Shown: positions 43,978 through 52,115, numbered from the stretch's first letter. The stretch: DNA of 62,629 nt from Thalassospira sp. MCCC 1A01428 (GCF_002115825.1 NZ_JFJZ01000028.1:1-62629), one strand, 5' to 3'. Numbers and translations: made by a program. Notes: a model not told the origin generated them from the sequence alone.

Positions 43978-44280
43978 ATGAAGGCCAAACTGACATTCAA
44001 AACCCTTCGCGACTGTCATCCAGAAGACGGACTGGACATCGAGTTCTTTGCTGATCTTGAGCTTGATCCCGATTTCGAAGATGATGAAATGATATTGCGG
44101 GTCCAGTTAACCGAGGATGCGCTCAAAAAACTCGCCAGCGGAAAACGGCTTTCAGACCGCACAGCCGAACACGCGCTTGTGCAGTCGAATATCGGCATGA
44201 TCACAAAGGTCGCCGAGATCAAATTTGACCAATGGAACAAACCGCAACCGGTGATTTTGACGGATGATGACTTGATGTGA
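43978..44280 (+). CDS. Small acidic protein, possible immunity factor
   Basis: A 100-residue strongly acidic protein (E-F-F-A-D-L-E-L-D-P-D-F-E-D-D-E in the first third) with weak likeness to DUF1488. It lies 83 bases past the MuF-nuclease gene on the same strand. Acidic neighbours of nuclease toxins are often their inhibitors, so immunity is a reasonable guess. There is no direct proof. The frame opens at a GTG or TTG upstream, but the ATG at 43978 is the usual start. Confidence 0.55.
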   Translation: MKAKLTFKTLRDCHPEDGLDIEFFADLELDPDFEDDEMILRVQLTEDALKKLASGKRLSDRTAEHALVQSNIGMITKVAEIKFDQWNKPQPVILTDDDLM

Positions 44281-44443
44281 AGATTGAGAAACGGTCGCCG
44301 CCCCTTACGTGACATGGGTCTTTTCTGCTACTGGCCCGAAGGTCAGCACTCTGGGCTCACGAATTTCACCAGATTTTCCGGCGACCGCAAATTATACTAT
44401 AAAACACATCTCTTGTTATGAGAACGGGATATAGCAAAATTCT

Positions 44444-44719
44444 TTAGCTATTTTCCGAATGATCATTAGCTTGAGATGCGCGATATGCCTTAGAAACTGC
44501 GTGATAAAACTCTTTGCTAAAGCTCATAAACCAGCGTGCATGCTCAGCCGTTACTTTATCTCCATCGATTTGATCGACAGTAATATAATTTCCGTCTGAA
44601 CATTCAAACATCTGTGGGTCTAGCATTTCAGACTGGCCAACAAATTGCACGCTAAATGGGCGAACAACTTCGACCTCACTGCCATCTTTCAAAGGGAATT
44701 TTATAGTTTTATTTGTCAT
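44444..44719 (-). CDS. Accessory leftward protein, 91 aa
   Basis: Not recognised. It is the only leftward gene in the late half, is more AT-rich than its neighbours and has a good ribosome site (AAAGGA). The product has beta-type repeats at the start (I-K-F-P-L-K-D-G-S-E-V-E-V-V) and a helical end. These are marks of an inserted accessory gene expressed from the lysogen. Confidence 0.65.
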   Translation of the reverse strand: MTNKTIKFPLKDGSEVEVVRPFSVQFVGQSEMLDPQMFECSDGNYITVDQIDGDKVTAEHARWFMSFSKEFYHAVSKAYRASQANDHSENS

Positions 44720-45086
44720 TTTATGGGTCCTTTCATCTTACAGACCGCAACACCGGGATGATGCTGCTATACACCATCTATCTAGATCGCTCCGATATTC
44801 AATAGGTCCGAAGGAACAAATTGGAATTTCGGCCTTGTGGCGTGTTTCTGGCGTGATGGCATCCCCTTATCGGCAGTTGGGAGCCGAATGCCGTTAGACC
44901 CCCGTTAGAAATGCGACAAGGCAACATTGCACGCCAACCCAAACCCGTATCTGTTGACGTCTCCCCTGAAATAATTCAGGCTCCCCTTGCTTGAAATTGC
45001 AAAAAGTGGCGGTTTACCTGAAGTTTTCAGCTAATTCCCGCCTTTTGAACCCTTCATGATGCCTCTGTCACATGACGGAGGGCGAC
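44720..45086. other. Intergenic late-promoter region
   Basis: No gene is seen in these 367 bases. The right half holds two dyads: CCTGAA-ATAA-TTCAGG at 44965-44980 and CTGAA-GTT-TTCAG at 45018-45030. The left part holds the promoter of the leftward gene. This is probably the start point of the head and tail operon. Confidence 0.6.
45018..45030. promoter_or_regulatory. Dyad before the head operon
   Basis: CTGAA-GTT-TTCAG followed by CTAATT, nearly the same as the element at 37533. A third, longer dyad lies 40 bases upstream. Candidate Mor binding sites for late transcription of head and tail genes. Confidence 0.55.
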
Positions 45087-46178
45087 GTGAAGCGAATTCA
45101 TCTTTTCAAGACCGGCACACATACGGCCATGAACGGCCAGACGATTTCGTTTGGCGAAAGCGATCTTGCCGCCTCTGCTGCCGCGTATGATCCCGCCCTT
45201 CATGAAAGCCCCCTTGTTATCGGCCATCCCAAAACGGATGCACCGGCCTATGGGTGGGTGAAGTCGGTTGAATTTGAAAACGGTGAACTGGTTGCCATTC
45301 CCCATCAGGTCAATGCCGAATTTGCCGAACTGGTTGCCAGCCACGCCTACAAGAAAATCTCCGCCTCCTTTTATCAACCTGACCAGCCGGGAAACCCGGT
45401 GCCAGGCAAATACTATTTGCGGCATGTCGGTTTCCTTGGCGCACAGCCCCCGGCTGTCAAAGGCCTGCGCCCTATCGAATTCGCCGATGACGACAGTGAT
45501 TTCGTAACCATTGAATTTGGTGAAATCGAACCGCGCACCATCGCGCGACTGTTTCGCAGCCTTCGCGACCTGCTAATCGAAAAATTTGGCCAGGAAGATG
45601 CCGATAAGGCATTGCCCGGCTGGGATACCGACTGGATCGCCGAACAGGCTGTAACCCCCGCACCGGATGAAAAACCAACCACACCGGCCTTTTCCGAGGT
45701 GCCGGACCCTGACCCTGCATCCGCAACACCAAAGGAGACCAAGGTGGACGACGAAGACATCAAAAAGCGCGAAGCAGCATTGGCACAAGCCGAAGCGGCA
45801 TTTGCTGAAAAACAGGCGCAGCGCGGCGCTGTTGAATTTGCCGATGGTCTGATCCGGGATGGCAAGCTGGCCCCCGCCAACAAAGATCGGGTTGTATCGC
45901 TTTACACACATCTGACCCTTCAGACCGGAAATGTTGAAATCAGCTTTGGCGAAGCCCCGGCGGCGGCCCCGCTGGCCATGCTGACGGGTATTCTTGAAGC
46001 ATCGCCCAGGATTGTCGATTTTGGCGAACATTCCGCCGATGTGCCGGGCAATACGATTGATTTTTCCGATCCTGCCGTCCTTGCCGATGCGGCGCGTGCT
46101 CATGTCGCTGAACAGGCGGCGAAAGGCATTACGGTCGGTTATGGGCAGGCCGTGCGCAAACTCCAGAAAGGGGCCTGA
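45087..46178 (+). CDS. Mu gpI-like prohead protease with scaffold domain
   Basis: The N-terminal 200 residues resemble the Mu I head protease. The rest is a helical, acidic scaffold region with a coiled coil (REAALAQAEAAFAEKQAQ). The frame has an ATG at 45072 without ribosome site; the GTG at 45087 has GGAGG at ideal distance, so it is chosen. As in Mu, a second start inside the frame can make scaffold alone. It follows the promoter region and is the first gene of the head operon. Confidence 0.83.
   Translation: MKRIHLFKTGTHTAMNGQTISFGESDLAASAAAYDPALHESPLVIGHPKTDAPAYGWVKSVEFENGELVAIPHQVNAEFAELVASHAYKKISASFYQPDQPGNPVPGKYYLRHVGFLGAQPPAVKGLRPIEFADDDSDFVTIEFGEIEPRTIARLFRSLRDLLIEKFGQEDADKALPGWDTDWIAEQAVTPAPDEKPTTPAFSEVPDPDPASATPKETKVDDEDIKKREAALAQAEAAFAEKQAQRGAVEFADGLIRDGKLAPANKDRVVSLYTHLTLQTGNVEISFGEAPAAAPLAMLTGILEASPRIVDFGEHSADVPGNTIDFSDPAVLADAARAHVAEQAAKGITVGYGQAVRKLQKGA
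45744..46178 (+). CDS. Internal-start scaffold protein (Mu Z-like)
   Basis: An in-frame GTG within the protease gene is preceded by AAAGGAGACCAAG, a strong ribosome site. It would yield a 144-residue scaffold beginning at the coiled coil, the same nested arrangement as I and Z in Mu. Confidence 0.6.
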   Translation: MDDEDIKKREAALAQAEAAFAEKQAQRGAVEFADGLIRDGKLAPANKDRVVSLYTHLTLQTGNVEISFGEAPAAAPLAMLTGILEASPRIVDFGEHSADVPGNTIDFSDPAVLADAARAHVAEQAAKGITVGYGQAVRKLQKGA

Positions 46179-46180
46179 TC

Positions 46181-46555
46181 ATGAATTTGGGTCTGATCAA
46201 GAATTTCACCAGTGCGGGGGCGATTGCCAAATACCGCATCGTTGCAACTGACGCGACCAGCGGTGTGGTCAAACAGGCCACGGCAGCGACTGACAAGATC
46301 ATTGGCTGCACCGGCGTTGCCGGTGTCGATGCCGCCGACAAGCGCATCGATGTGTGCATGGATGACATCCGCGACATCGAATTTGGCGGGGATGTTGAAT
46401 TTGGCGACCCGCTGACCAGCGACGCGCAAGGCCGTGCTGTTGTCGCGGCCCCCGCCGCCGGGGCCAATGTCCGCATTGTCGGCACCGCGATGGAAGATGG
46501 CGCGATTGGCGTTATCGGCAAGGTTCACGTCATTTCGTCAAGCCTTCAGGGTTGA
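46181..46555 (+). CDS. DUF2190-like capsid decoration protein
   Basis: A 124-residue Gly/Ala/Val-rich beta protein with the DUF2190 pattern (A-G-A-I-A-K-Y-R-I-V near the start, D-A-Q-G-R-A-V in the middle). DUF2190 proteins cement the capsid surface. It lies between scaffold and capsid genes, as usual for decorated heads. Mu itself lacks such a gene. Confidence 0.78.
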   Translation: MNLGLIKNFTSAGAIAKYRIVATDATSGVVKQATAATDKIIGCTGVAGVDAADKRIDVCMDDIRDIEFGGDVEFGDPLTSDAQGRAVVAAPAAGANVRIVGTAMEDGAIGVIGKVHVISSSLQG

Positions 46556-46586
46556 TTGATCCCCCCGTAATCAGGAGTTTCATTTT

Positions 46587-47516
46587 ATGACTACCGGACA
46601 GTTTCAGGTCGATCCGATCCTGACCGCGATTGCGATTGCGTATAGCAATCCAACCTACACGCTAATTGCGGATCAGGTATTGCCGCGCAGCACCGTTTCC
46701 GGGCGCAAATTCTCGTGGCAGGTATACGACCTTGCCGAAGGTTATAGCGTGCCCGATACCCGTGTCGGTCGCCGGTCGGCCCCCAACCGTGTTGAAATCG
46801 AAGGCACCAAACAGAATGACGAGGTCGAGGAATTTGGCATCGACATTCCGCTTGATAACCCGACCATCGAAGAAGCCGAAAAAGCCGGGTACAACCCGCG
46901 TGACCGTGCGACCGAACGCGCCACCAATATTGTCATGCTGGGCCGCGAAGTGCGGGTGGCCAACCTGATTTCCAATGCTGCGACCTATCCGGCCAATCTG
47001 GTCAAAGCACTTTCGGGTACATCGATGTTTACCGATGGCACGTCTGATCCGATCAAGGAAATTTCGGACATTCTTGATGCCTGCCTGGTGCGCCCCAACC
47101 AGTTGACCATCGGGCAAACCGCATGGTCGGCCCTGCGTCAGCACCCGAAAATCGTCAAAGCGACCAACCGCAATAGCGGCGATGCCGGAGCCGCCGCCAA
47201 GGAAGCCGTCGCTGAACTGTTCGAGGTTCAGAAAATCCTTATCGGGGCCTCGCGCGTCAATACCACAAGACCCGGTCAGACGCCGGTGATGGAACGCGCC
47301 TGGGGCGGGATCGTTTCGGGGCAGTTCATTGATCAAAGTGCCGATGTTACCGGGGGTATTACCTTTGGCATGACGGCACAGCACGGCGACAAGGTTGCCG
47401 GCGCGATGCAGGCCGAAATGGGACTCCATGGCGGTGAGCTAATCCGGTCGGGTGAAGCGGTCAAGGAACTGATCGTTGCCAATCATGCCGGGTTCCTGTT
47501 GTCGAATGTGGCTTAA
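46587..47516 (+). CDS. Major capsid protein
   Basis: A 309-residue HK97-fold-type head subunit of the E-like group, recognised by the Q-F-Q-V-D-P-I-L-T start, the R-R-S-A-P-N-R-V-E-I strand and L-V-A-N-H-A-like end. It is not of the Mu gpT type. Position after scaffold and decoration genes supports the call. Confidence 0.82.
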   Translation: MTTGQFQVDPILTAIAIAYSNPTYTLIADQVLPRSTVSGRKFSWQVYDLAEGYSVPDTRVGRRSAPNRVEIEGTKQNDEVEEFGIDIPLDNPTIEEAEKAGYNPRDRATERATNIVMLGREVRVANLISNAATYPANLVKALSGTSMFTDGTSDPIKEISDILDACLVRPNQLTIGQTAWSALRQHPKIVKATNRNSGDAGAAAKEAVAELFEVQKILIGASRVNTTRPGQTPVMERAWGGIVSGQFIDQSADVTGGITFGMTAQHGDKVAGAMQAEMGLHGGELIRSGEAVKELIVANHAGFLLSNVA

Positions 47517-47544
47517 CGGCCCTGATACCGAAAGGAATTTCCCA

Positions 47545-47934
47545 ATGGAATATCCCGTTCTGATTACCGTTAGCCATGACGGCAAAACCGTTAAACCCGG
47601 CAGCATGGTTGATCTGACTTCCGAACAGGCGGGACCGCTGATCCGGGGTGGTTTTATCGGCAACAAAGCACCTGACGCAACAGTGCAAATTGATGCTGAT
47701 TTTGCGCCCGTAGACAACGCCGCCCCCGACGAACCGGCAAGCGAGCTTGATCGTTTGATTAAGGCGATTGGCAAGTTAGACAGCAATAAGGCCGATTTGT
47801 TTACCGGGTCGGGCAAACCCAAAACCGAAGCACTGCAAGAGGTTAACGGGATCGACTTTACAGTCTCCGCCGCCCTGCGCGACCAGGCATGGGATCAGTT
47901 TCATAAGCAGAAAATCATTAAAAACGAAGGCTGA
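47545..47934 (+). CDS. Mu gp35-like/HI1506-type head-tail protein
   Basis: A 129-residue protein. The N-terminal half is a small beta domain (P-V-L-I-T-V-S, then V-K-P-G-S-M-V-D-L) as in FluMu-type proteins, and the C-terminal half is helical (A-L-R-D-Q-A-W-D-Q-F). It lies between capsid and DUF1320 genes, in the place of Mu gp35. AAAGGAA precedes the ATG. Confidence 0.6.
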   Translation: MEYPVLITVSHDGKTVKPGSMVDLTSEQAGPLIRGGFIGNKAPDATVQIDADFAPVDNAAPDEPASELDRLIKAIGKLDSNKADLFTGSGKPKTEALQEVNGIDFTVSAALRDQAWDQFHKQKIIKNEG

Positions 47935-47938
47935 TCCC

Positions 47939-47984
47939 GAACTGCCGACCGGCACCATTTTCTTTCACGGCCGGTCGGCAGTTC
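47939..47984 (+). other. Perfect hairpin after the gp35-like gene
   Basis: A perfect 15-bp stem (GAACTGCCGACCGGC and complement) with a 16-base loop fills the gap between two structural genes. No T tract follows, so it may adjust or process the mRNA rather than end it. Confidence 0.6.
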
Positions 47985-48006
47985 AAACTTATCAAGGTGA
48001 AAATAA

Positions 48007-48405
48007 ATGGCTTACGCAACCGCGACAGACATGGAAGCACGCTTTACGACGACCGAGTTGATCGATTTAACCAATCAGAACGATCCAACCGCTCAGACGA
48101 TCAATACGACTTCTATGTCTGTTGCGCTTGATGATGCCAGTGCCATTATCGACGCAAACCTTGCGTCCCGGATGAATACGCCAGTCTCTCCGCCGCCGTC
48201 CGTTCTGGTGTCGGTCTGCTGTGATCTTGCGCGGTATCGCCTGTATGCGGGCCGTTCAACCGAAGAAGTGGAAAAGCGTTACGACAACACAATCAAGCTG
48301 CTTAAAAACATCGCAGCCGGTGACATTGATATTGGTAGCCAATCACGCAGCAAAGCTGTCTTTTCAGCTCCAGATACCGTGTTTGTCGGAAAGGATTTCC
48401 TATGA
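48007..48405 (+). CDS. DUF1320 protein (Mu gp36-like)
   Basis: A 132-residue member of DUF1320, a head-tail connector family of Mu-like phages, with the Y-A-T-A-T-D-M-E-A-R-F start and the Y-R-L-Y-A-G-R helix. It overlaps the next gene by ATGA. Confidence 0.88.
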   Translation: MAYATATDMEARFTTTELIDLTNQNDPTAQTINTTSMSVALDDASAIIDANLASRMNTPVSPPPSVLVSVCCDLARYRLYAGRSTEEVEKRYDNTIKLLKNIAAGDIDIGSQSRSKAVFSAPDTVFVGKDFL

Positions 48406-48896
48406 GCGGTATCAGCATTTCCGTCGATTACCGTGATCTTGGCCGCATGGGTGCAAAGGTTACAAACTTTCTCGCCACAGCAGGCGACACGCGCCCTTTG
48501 CTTGAAGGCATTGGCAATGCCCTTTTGCTCAATATCGACCTTCGGTTCGAAAACAGCCGTGGACCAGATGGCACGCCCTGGAAAAAGACCGCACGCGGAG
48601 GGCAAATTCTTGTCGATACTGCCCGGTTGCGCAATTCGATGGACATGGATGTCAGCGCAAATGCTGTCGCAGTTGGTACCAACGTTATATACGCCAGCAC
48701 CCATCAGAAAGGCGCGACCATCAAACCGGTCAAAGCACGTGTTCTGGCCTTTCAGATTAATGGCAAACCGGTCTTTGCCAAAAGTGTAACCATCCCCGCC
48801 CGCCCCTTCATCGGCATCGGTGACGACGATATCAAGGCCATGCGCGGCGAAGTTGCCGATTTCATTCGCAATGCCCACCGGGAGGCACGCGGATGA
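48402..48896 (+). CDS. Virion morphogenesis protein (Mu gpG-like)
   Basis: A 164-residue phage virion morphogenesis family protein. The R-F-E-N-S-R-G-P-D-G-T-P-W motif and the A-R-P-F-I-G-I-G end are diagnostic. In Mu it lies just after F; here it follows the DUF1320 gene, a common rearrangement in other Mu-like phages. Tail completion role. Confidence 0.88.
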   Translation: MSGISISVDYRDLGRMGAKVTNFLATAGDTRPLLEGIGNALLLNIDLRFENSRGPDGTPWKKTARGGQILVDTARLRNSMDMDVSANAVAVGTNVIYASTHQKGATIKPVKARVLAFQINGKPVFAKSVTIPARPFIGIGDDDIKAMRGEVADFIRNAHREARG

Positions 48897-49471
48897 TTGC
48901 CCAGCTTGAACGCGCCCTTCGCGACCGGCTTAAAACCGTTCGTCAGGACAAAAATCTGAAAGTCGCAATCGAAACGTATGGTGGGCAGCTTGACGACGAT
49001 CTGCTGGCCGATATCGCCCAGCGCGCGCCCGCAATCTACGTGACTTTCGCAGGCATGACACCTGCACCGCGTAAGGTGCGCGGTTCCAACAGCTTTGATG
49101 CAACCATTGCCCTGATCGTCGCGGGTAAATCGATTGACGACGAACAGGCGCGCGGCGGTGGCCGGGCTGGCAAAATCGTTGGTGCCTTCGATTTGATCGA
49201 CCTTTCCCTGTTTGCGCTAGACGGCTTTGCGCCCGACGGCGTTGACCGGGCGTTTGAACCCACCCGTGTCAGCAATCTTTTCTCGGCAAAGGTCCGTCGT
49301 GAATATCTCGCGATCTATGCCTTTGCCTGGACCACACGCTTTACCACAACCGGCAATTTCGACGCCGACGCCCTGGACGATTTTAAAACCATCCATGTCA
49401 GTTCGTCAGTGGGTGGCCCCGATAGTCCGGCAATCGAAGCCGACATCGCCCAACAGGAGGACGACGGATGA
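48893..49471 (+). CDS. DUF1834 protein (Mu gp37-like)
   Basis: A 192-residue tail terminator-type protein. The I-A-Q-L-E-R-A-L-R-D-R-L start and P-A-I-Y-V-T-F-A-G strand match the family. It overlaps both neighbours by ATGA. Confidence 0.85.
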   Translation: MIAQLERALRDRLKTVRQDKNLKVAIETYGGQLDDDLLADIAQRAPAIYVTFAGMTPAPRKVRGSNSFDATIALIVAGKSIDDEQARGGGRAGKIVGAFDLIDLSLFALDGFAPDGVDRAFEPTRVSNLFSAKVRREYLAIYAFAWTTRFTTTGNFDADALDDFKTIHVSSSVGGPDSPAIEADIAQQEDDG

Positions 49472-49659
49472 ATGACAGGATTTATATCAAACCGTGCCCT
49501 GGCATGAGTATCCCGATGCCTGACAACAGTGACCCGATTGGGGCCGAAGGCGCATTGGTCCCCAACACCAGCTTTTACCGGCGTTTCATCCTGCGTGGCG
49601 AAGCCGAGAAGTCCCGCCCGCCGAAGCTTTCGGGCAAATCGACCAAAACAAAGGAGTAA
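49468..49659 (+). CDS. DUF2635 protein (Mu gp38-like)
   Basis: A 63-residue protein with the I-Y-I-K-P start, the L-V-P-N-T-S-F-Y-R-R motif and a Lys-rich end, typical of DUF2635 proteins just before the sheath gene. Confidence 0.85.
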   Translation: MNDRIYIKPCPGMSIPMPDNSDPIGAEGALVPNTSFYRRFILRGEAEKSRPPKLSGKSTKTKE

Positions 49660-49665
49660 TCCCCG

Positions 49666-51147
49666 ATGCCCGAGATCAGCTTCAATCAAATCCCGCTCGA
49701 CATCTATCGGCCTGGCATTTATGTCGAGATTGATCCCAGTCTTGCATCCAGCGGTTTGCCGGTGTTCAAACAGCGCACCGTAATGTTCGGTCAGCTTGGC
49801 ACCGATCCCGAAGCGGTTGCTGGCCAAGTCTATCAGGTTATCACAAGTGCTGAAGCAAGCGTCCTGTTTGGGAAGGATTCGATGCTGGTCGGCATGGTTG
49901 ATGCCTTTCGCAAAGTGAACCCCTATCAGGAATTGCTGGTCATTACGCTCGCTGACAACGCCGCCGGTGTCGCCGCGACCCTGACGCGCACCTTTGCCGG
50001 TGCGGCAACACGATCCACCACCCAGCAATTTTACCTTAACGAAACCCGTTATCAGCTTGGCATTGCGTCCGGCGATACCGCCACCGATGTTGCAGGTCGG
50101 CTCGCAACATTGTTCAATAATGATCCGGCCTGCCCGGTTATCGCATCTGCTGTCGGGGCCGATCTGACCCTGACCTGCAAATGGAAGGGCGAAACCGGCA
50201 ACGACATCACCTTTGCCACCCGCTATTACAACAGCGACACAGTTACTCCGGGTTTGACCTTTGGTACTGGTAGCTTTGCGGATGGGGCGGGCAATCCCGA
50301 CCTGACCGCCGCAATCGATGCGCTTGACGACCTGACGCAATATCAGGGATTTGTCACACCTTATGTTGACGAACCCAATATGACGGCACTTCGCGCCGAA
50401 CTTGATCTGCGCTGGGGGCCTCTATCGGCTTTGGATGGTCGGGTATTCGCCGCCAAGCGCGACGGCGTTGCCGCCCTGGCAACCTATGCACCAACACTTA
50501 ACAGCCAGAACATTGCGATCATGGATACGACACAGGACGCATTGTCGCCGCCGTGGGTCTGGGCCGCATCGACCGCCGCCAATGTCATGTATTACGGCGC
50601 ACTTGATCCGGCCCGGCCTTTCCAGACCCTTGAGCTGGTCGGGATCATGGGTGCGCCAGAAGGCAAGCGTCGCCGTGCGGCTGAAAACGAAACGCTGCTA
50701 TCGGCAGGCATTTCGACGCACACTGTCGCAACCGATGGCAAGGTCCATATCGAGCGCGCGGTAACCACCTACAGCGCCAATACGGTTGGAGCCGAGGACA
50801 CCGCTTACAAGTCGCTCAATACCGTCATGATCATGAGCTATTACCGCCGCTCGGTGATCAACCGGTTCCAGCTTAAATACCCGCGTCACAAGCTGGGTAT
50901 GAATGGAAACCCCGCCGCCGGTTTTGCTTCAAATATCGTCACGCCGAATACCGCCATCGCCGAGTTCCTGGCGCATTACAAAGCAATGGTTGACGCGGGG
51001 ATCATGGACGATTTTGCAGGCTACAAGGCCGATATCCTTGCCAACAAAAATGCCCAAAAACGCGGTCGTCTCGATGTTTTCGACCAGCCGCGCCCGATGG
51101 ATCAGTTTCACCAGCTTGCGGTGCGTTCTGCGTTTCGCCTGATCTAA
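49666..51147 (+). CDS. Contractile tail sheath protein (Mu gpL-like)
   Basis: A 493-residue sheath subunit. The start I-S-F-N-Q-I-P-L-D-I-Y-R-P-G-I-Y and the late N-R-F-Q-L-K-Y-P-R-H-K-L segment are family marks. It shows the phage is a contractile-tailed myovirus. Confidence 0.92.
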   Translation: MPEISFNQIPLDIYRPGIYVEIDPSLASSGLPVFKQRTVMFGQLGTDPEAVAGQVYQVITSAEASVLFGKDSMLVGMVDAFRKVNPYQELLVITLADNAAGVAATLTRTFAGAATRSTTQQFYLNETRYQLGIASGDTATDVAGRLATLFNNDPACPVIASAVGADLTLTCKWKGETGNDITFATRYYNSDTVTPGLTFGTGSFADGAGNPDLTAAIDALDDLTQYQGFVTPYVDEPNMTALRAELDLRWGPLSALDGRVFAAKRDGVAALATYAPTLNSQNIAIMDTTQDALSPPWVWAASTAANVMYYGALDPARPFQTLELVGIMGAPEGKRRRAAENETLLSAGISTHTVATDGKVHIERAVTTYSANTVGAEDTAYKSLNTVMIMSYYRRSVINRFQLKYPRHKLGMNGNPAAGFASNIVTPNTAIAEFLAHYKAMVDAGIMDDFAGYKADILANKNAQKRGRLDVFDQPRPMDQFHQLAVRSAFRLI

Positions 51148-51161
51148 CGAAAGGATCATTC

Positions 51162-51530
51162 ATGTCTACGATTTTCGGCACCGCCGTCATCACTGTTGAT
51201 GGCTATGAACTGCCCAGCATCGAAGGAACGGGGAAATTCCAGCTTGGGTTGCCAACAGGCAAAATCCACAAAGGACCACGCGGCTATATTGGGGCAAGCG
51301 TGATGCCCAACACGTCGAAGCTGACCTGCGATGTTGCCGCGCGCAATGACTTCGATATCCAAGCGCGGCTTTCCGCTGGCAAGGAAGTCACCGTGCGCTT
51401 TGCCGACGACTATTCCGAACAGGCTTGGGTCGTTCCCCAAATGGTCATGACCGAAGACCCCGAACTGACGGATGGCGATAGCGCCAAATGGACCCTGACC
51501 CTTGAAGGCGCAAGCGCGGAGAAAGCCTGA
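51162..51530 (+). CDS. Tail tube protein (Mu gpM-like)
   Basis: A 122-residue tube subunit with the G-T-A-V-I-T-V-D-G start and beta-rich body. It lies between sheath and tail chaperone genes, and AAGGATC precedes the ATG. Confidence 0.9.
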   Translation: MSTIFGTAVITVDGYELPSIEGTGKFQLGLPTGKIHKGPRGYIGASVMPNTSKLTCDVAARNDFDIQARLSAGKEVTVRFADDYSEQAWVVPQMVMTEDPELTDGDSAKWTLTLEGASAEKA

Positions 51531-51934
51531 TGTCTTATGTTCATACCTTGAAAACCGGTTTCAGGATCGGTGAAAAAACCTATCCGATTATTGAAATCAG
51601 CGCCCTCACAGCAGGCGACGCCATTGATGCCACCCAGGCGGGCGAAGTCGTGCGGTTTGCCCCCGATGGGTCGCCCGTCATTGTTGAAAGCCCGGTGATC
51701 GTTTCTGCCGAACGTTACCGTCGCCAGATCAAACGCCTTTCAACCGAAAACGGCGAGGAACTGCAAGGCCCGGTTCAGTTGAAAGACTTGCGCGCCTTGT
51801 CCGAAGCCGAATATCGCGAACTGATTGCGACGTGCGATGCAATCGACGAACTGCTTTTGCAAAAGGAAGCCGGAGATCGCAAAGCCGGGGGGCGAGACGA
51901 AGCCGAAGCCGGAAGCAATCCTGACCGCGCTTAG
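51530..51934 (+). CDS. Tail assembly chaperone, short form (Mu gp41-like)
   Basis: A 134-residue protein of the Mu gp41 group. It has the short product of a frameshifted gene pair; the long product continues in another frame. Two conserved strands (F-R-I-G-E-K-T-Y-P-I-I-E-I) and the helical L-K-D-L-R-A-L-S-E-A-E-Y segment mark the family. Confidence 0.85.
   Translation: MSYVHTLKTGFRIGEKTYPIIEISALTAGDAIDATQAGEVVRFAPDGSPVIVESPVIVSAERYRRQIKRLSTENGEELQGPVQLKDLRALSEAEYRELIATCDAIDELLLQKEAGDRKAGGRDEAEAGSNPDRA
51887..51895 (+). promoter_or_regulatory. Programmed -2 frameshift site
   Basis: GGGGGGCGA, read as GGG-GGG-CGA in the chaperone frame. The same sequence is used for -2 frameshifting in Mu. 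A slip of two bases puts the ribosome into the downstream frame and gives a 195-residue fusion. Confidence 0.85.
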
Positions 51935-52115
51935 GCTTGACCGGATCGCGCCAGGCATTGTCCAGGGGCAACGCCTGATCGCCTCACGCGACGAGGTTGA
52001 AACGATGGCTTTAACCCTGTCGCGCCTGACCGGATCGTCACTGCGTGACGTTCGTGACATGCGCCTGGCACATCTTATCCGCTATCTCAAAAAACTGGCT
52101 GAACAGGCAAAATGA
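51891..52115 (+). CDS. Frameshift extension of the tail chaperone (Mu gp42-region)
   Basis: After the -2 shift the fused product continues for 74 residues (G-E-T-K-P, then A-I-L-T-A-L-R-L-D-R and an end in L-K-K-L-A-E-Q-A-K). The helical part is as expected for the T part of G-GT chaperones. Ends by overlapping the tape measure ATG. Confidence 0.8.
   Translation, partial: GETKPKPEAILTALRLDRIAPGIVQGQRLIASRDEVETMALTLSRLTGSSLRDVRDMRLAHLIRYLKKLAEQAK

Noticed and set aside
46662..47429. Antisense frame of 255 codons within the capsid gene
   Set aside because: Shadow of a structural gene on the coding strand; no start signal.
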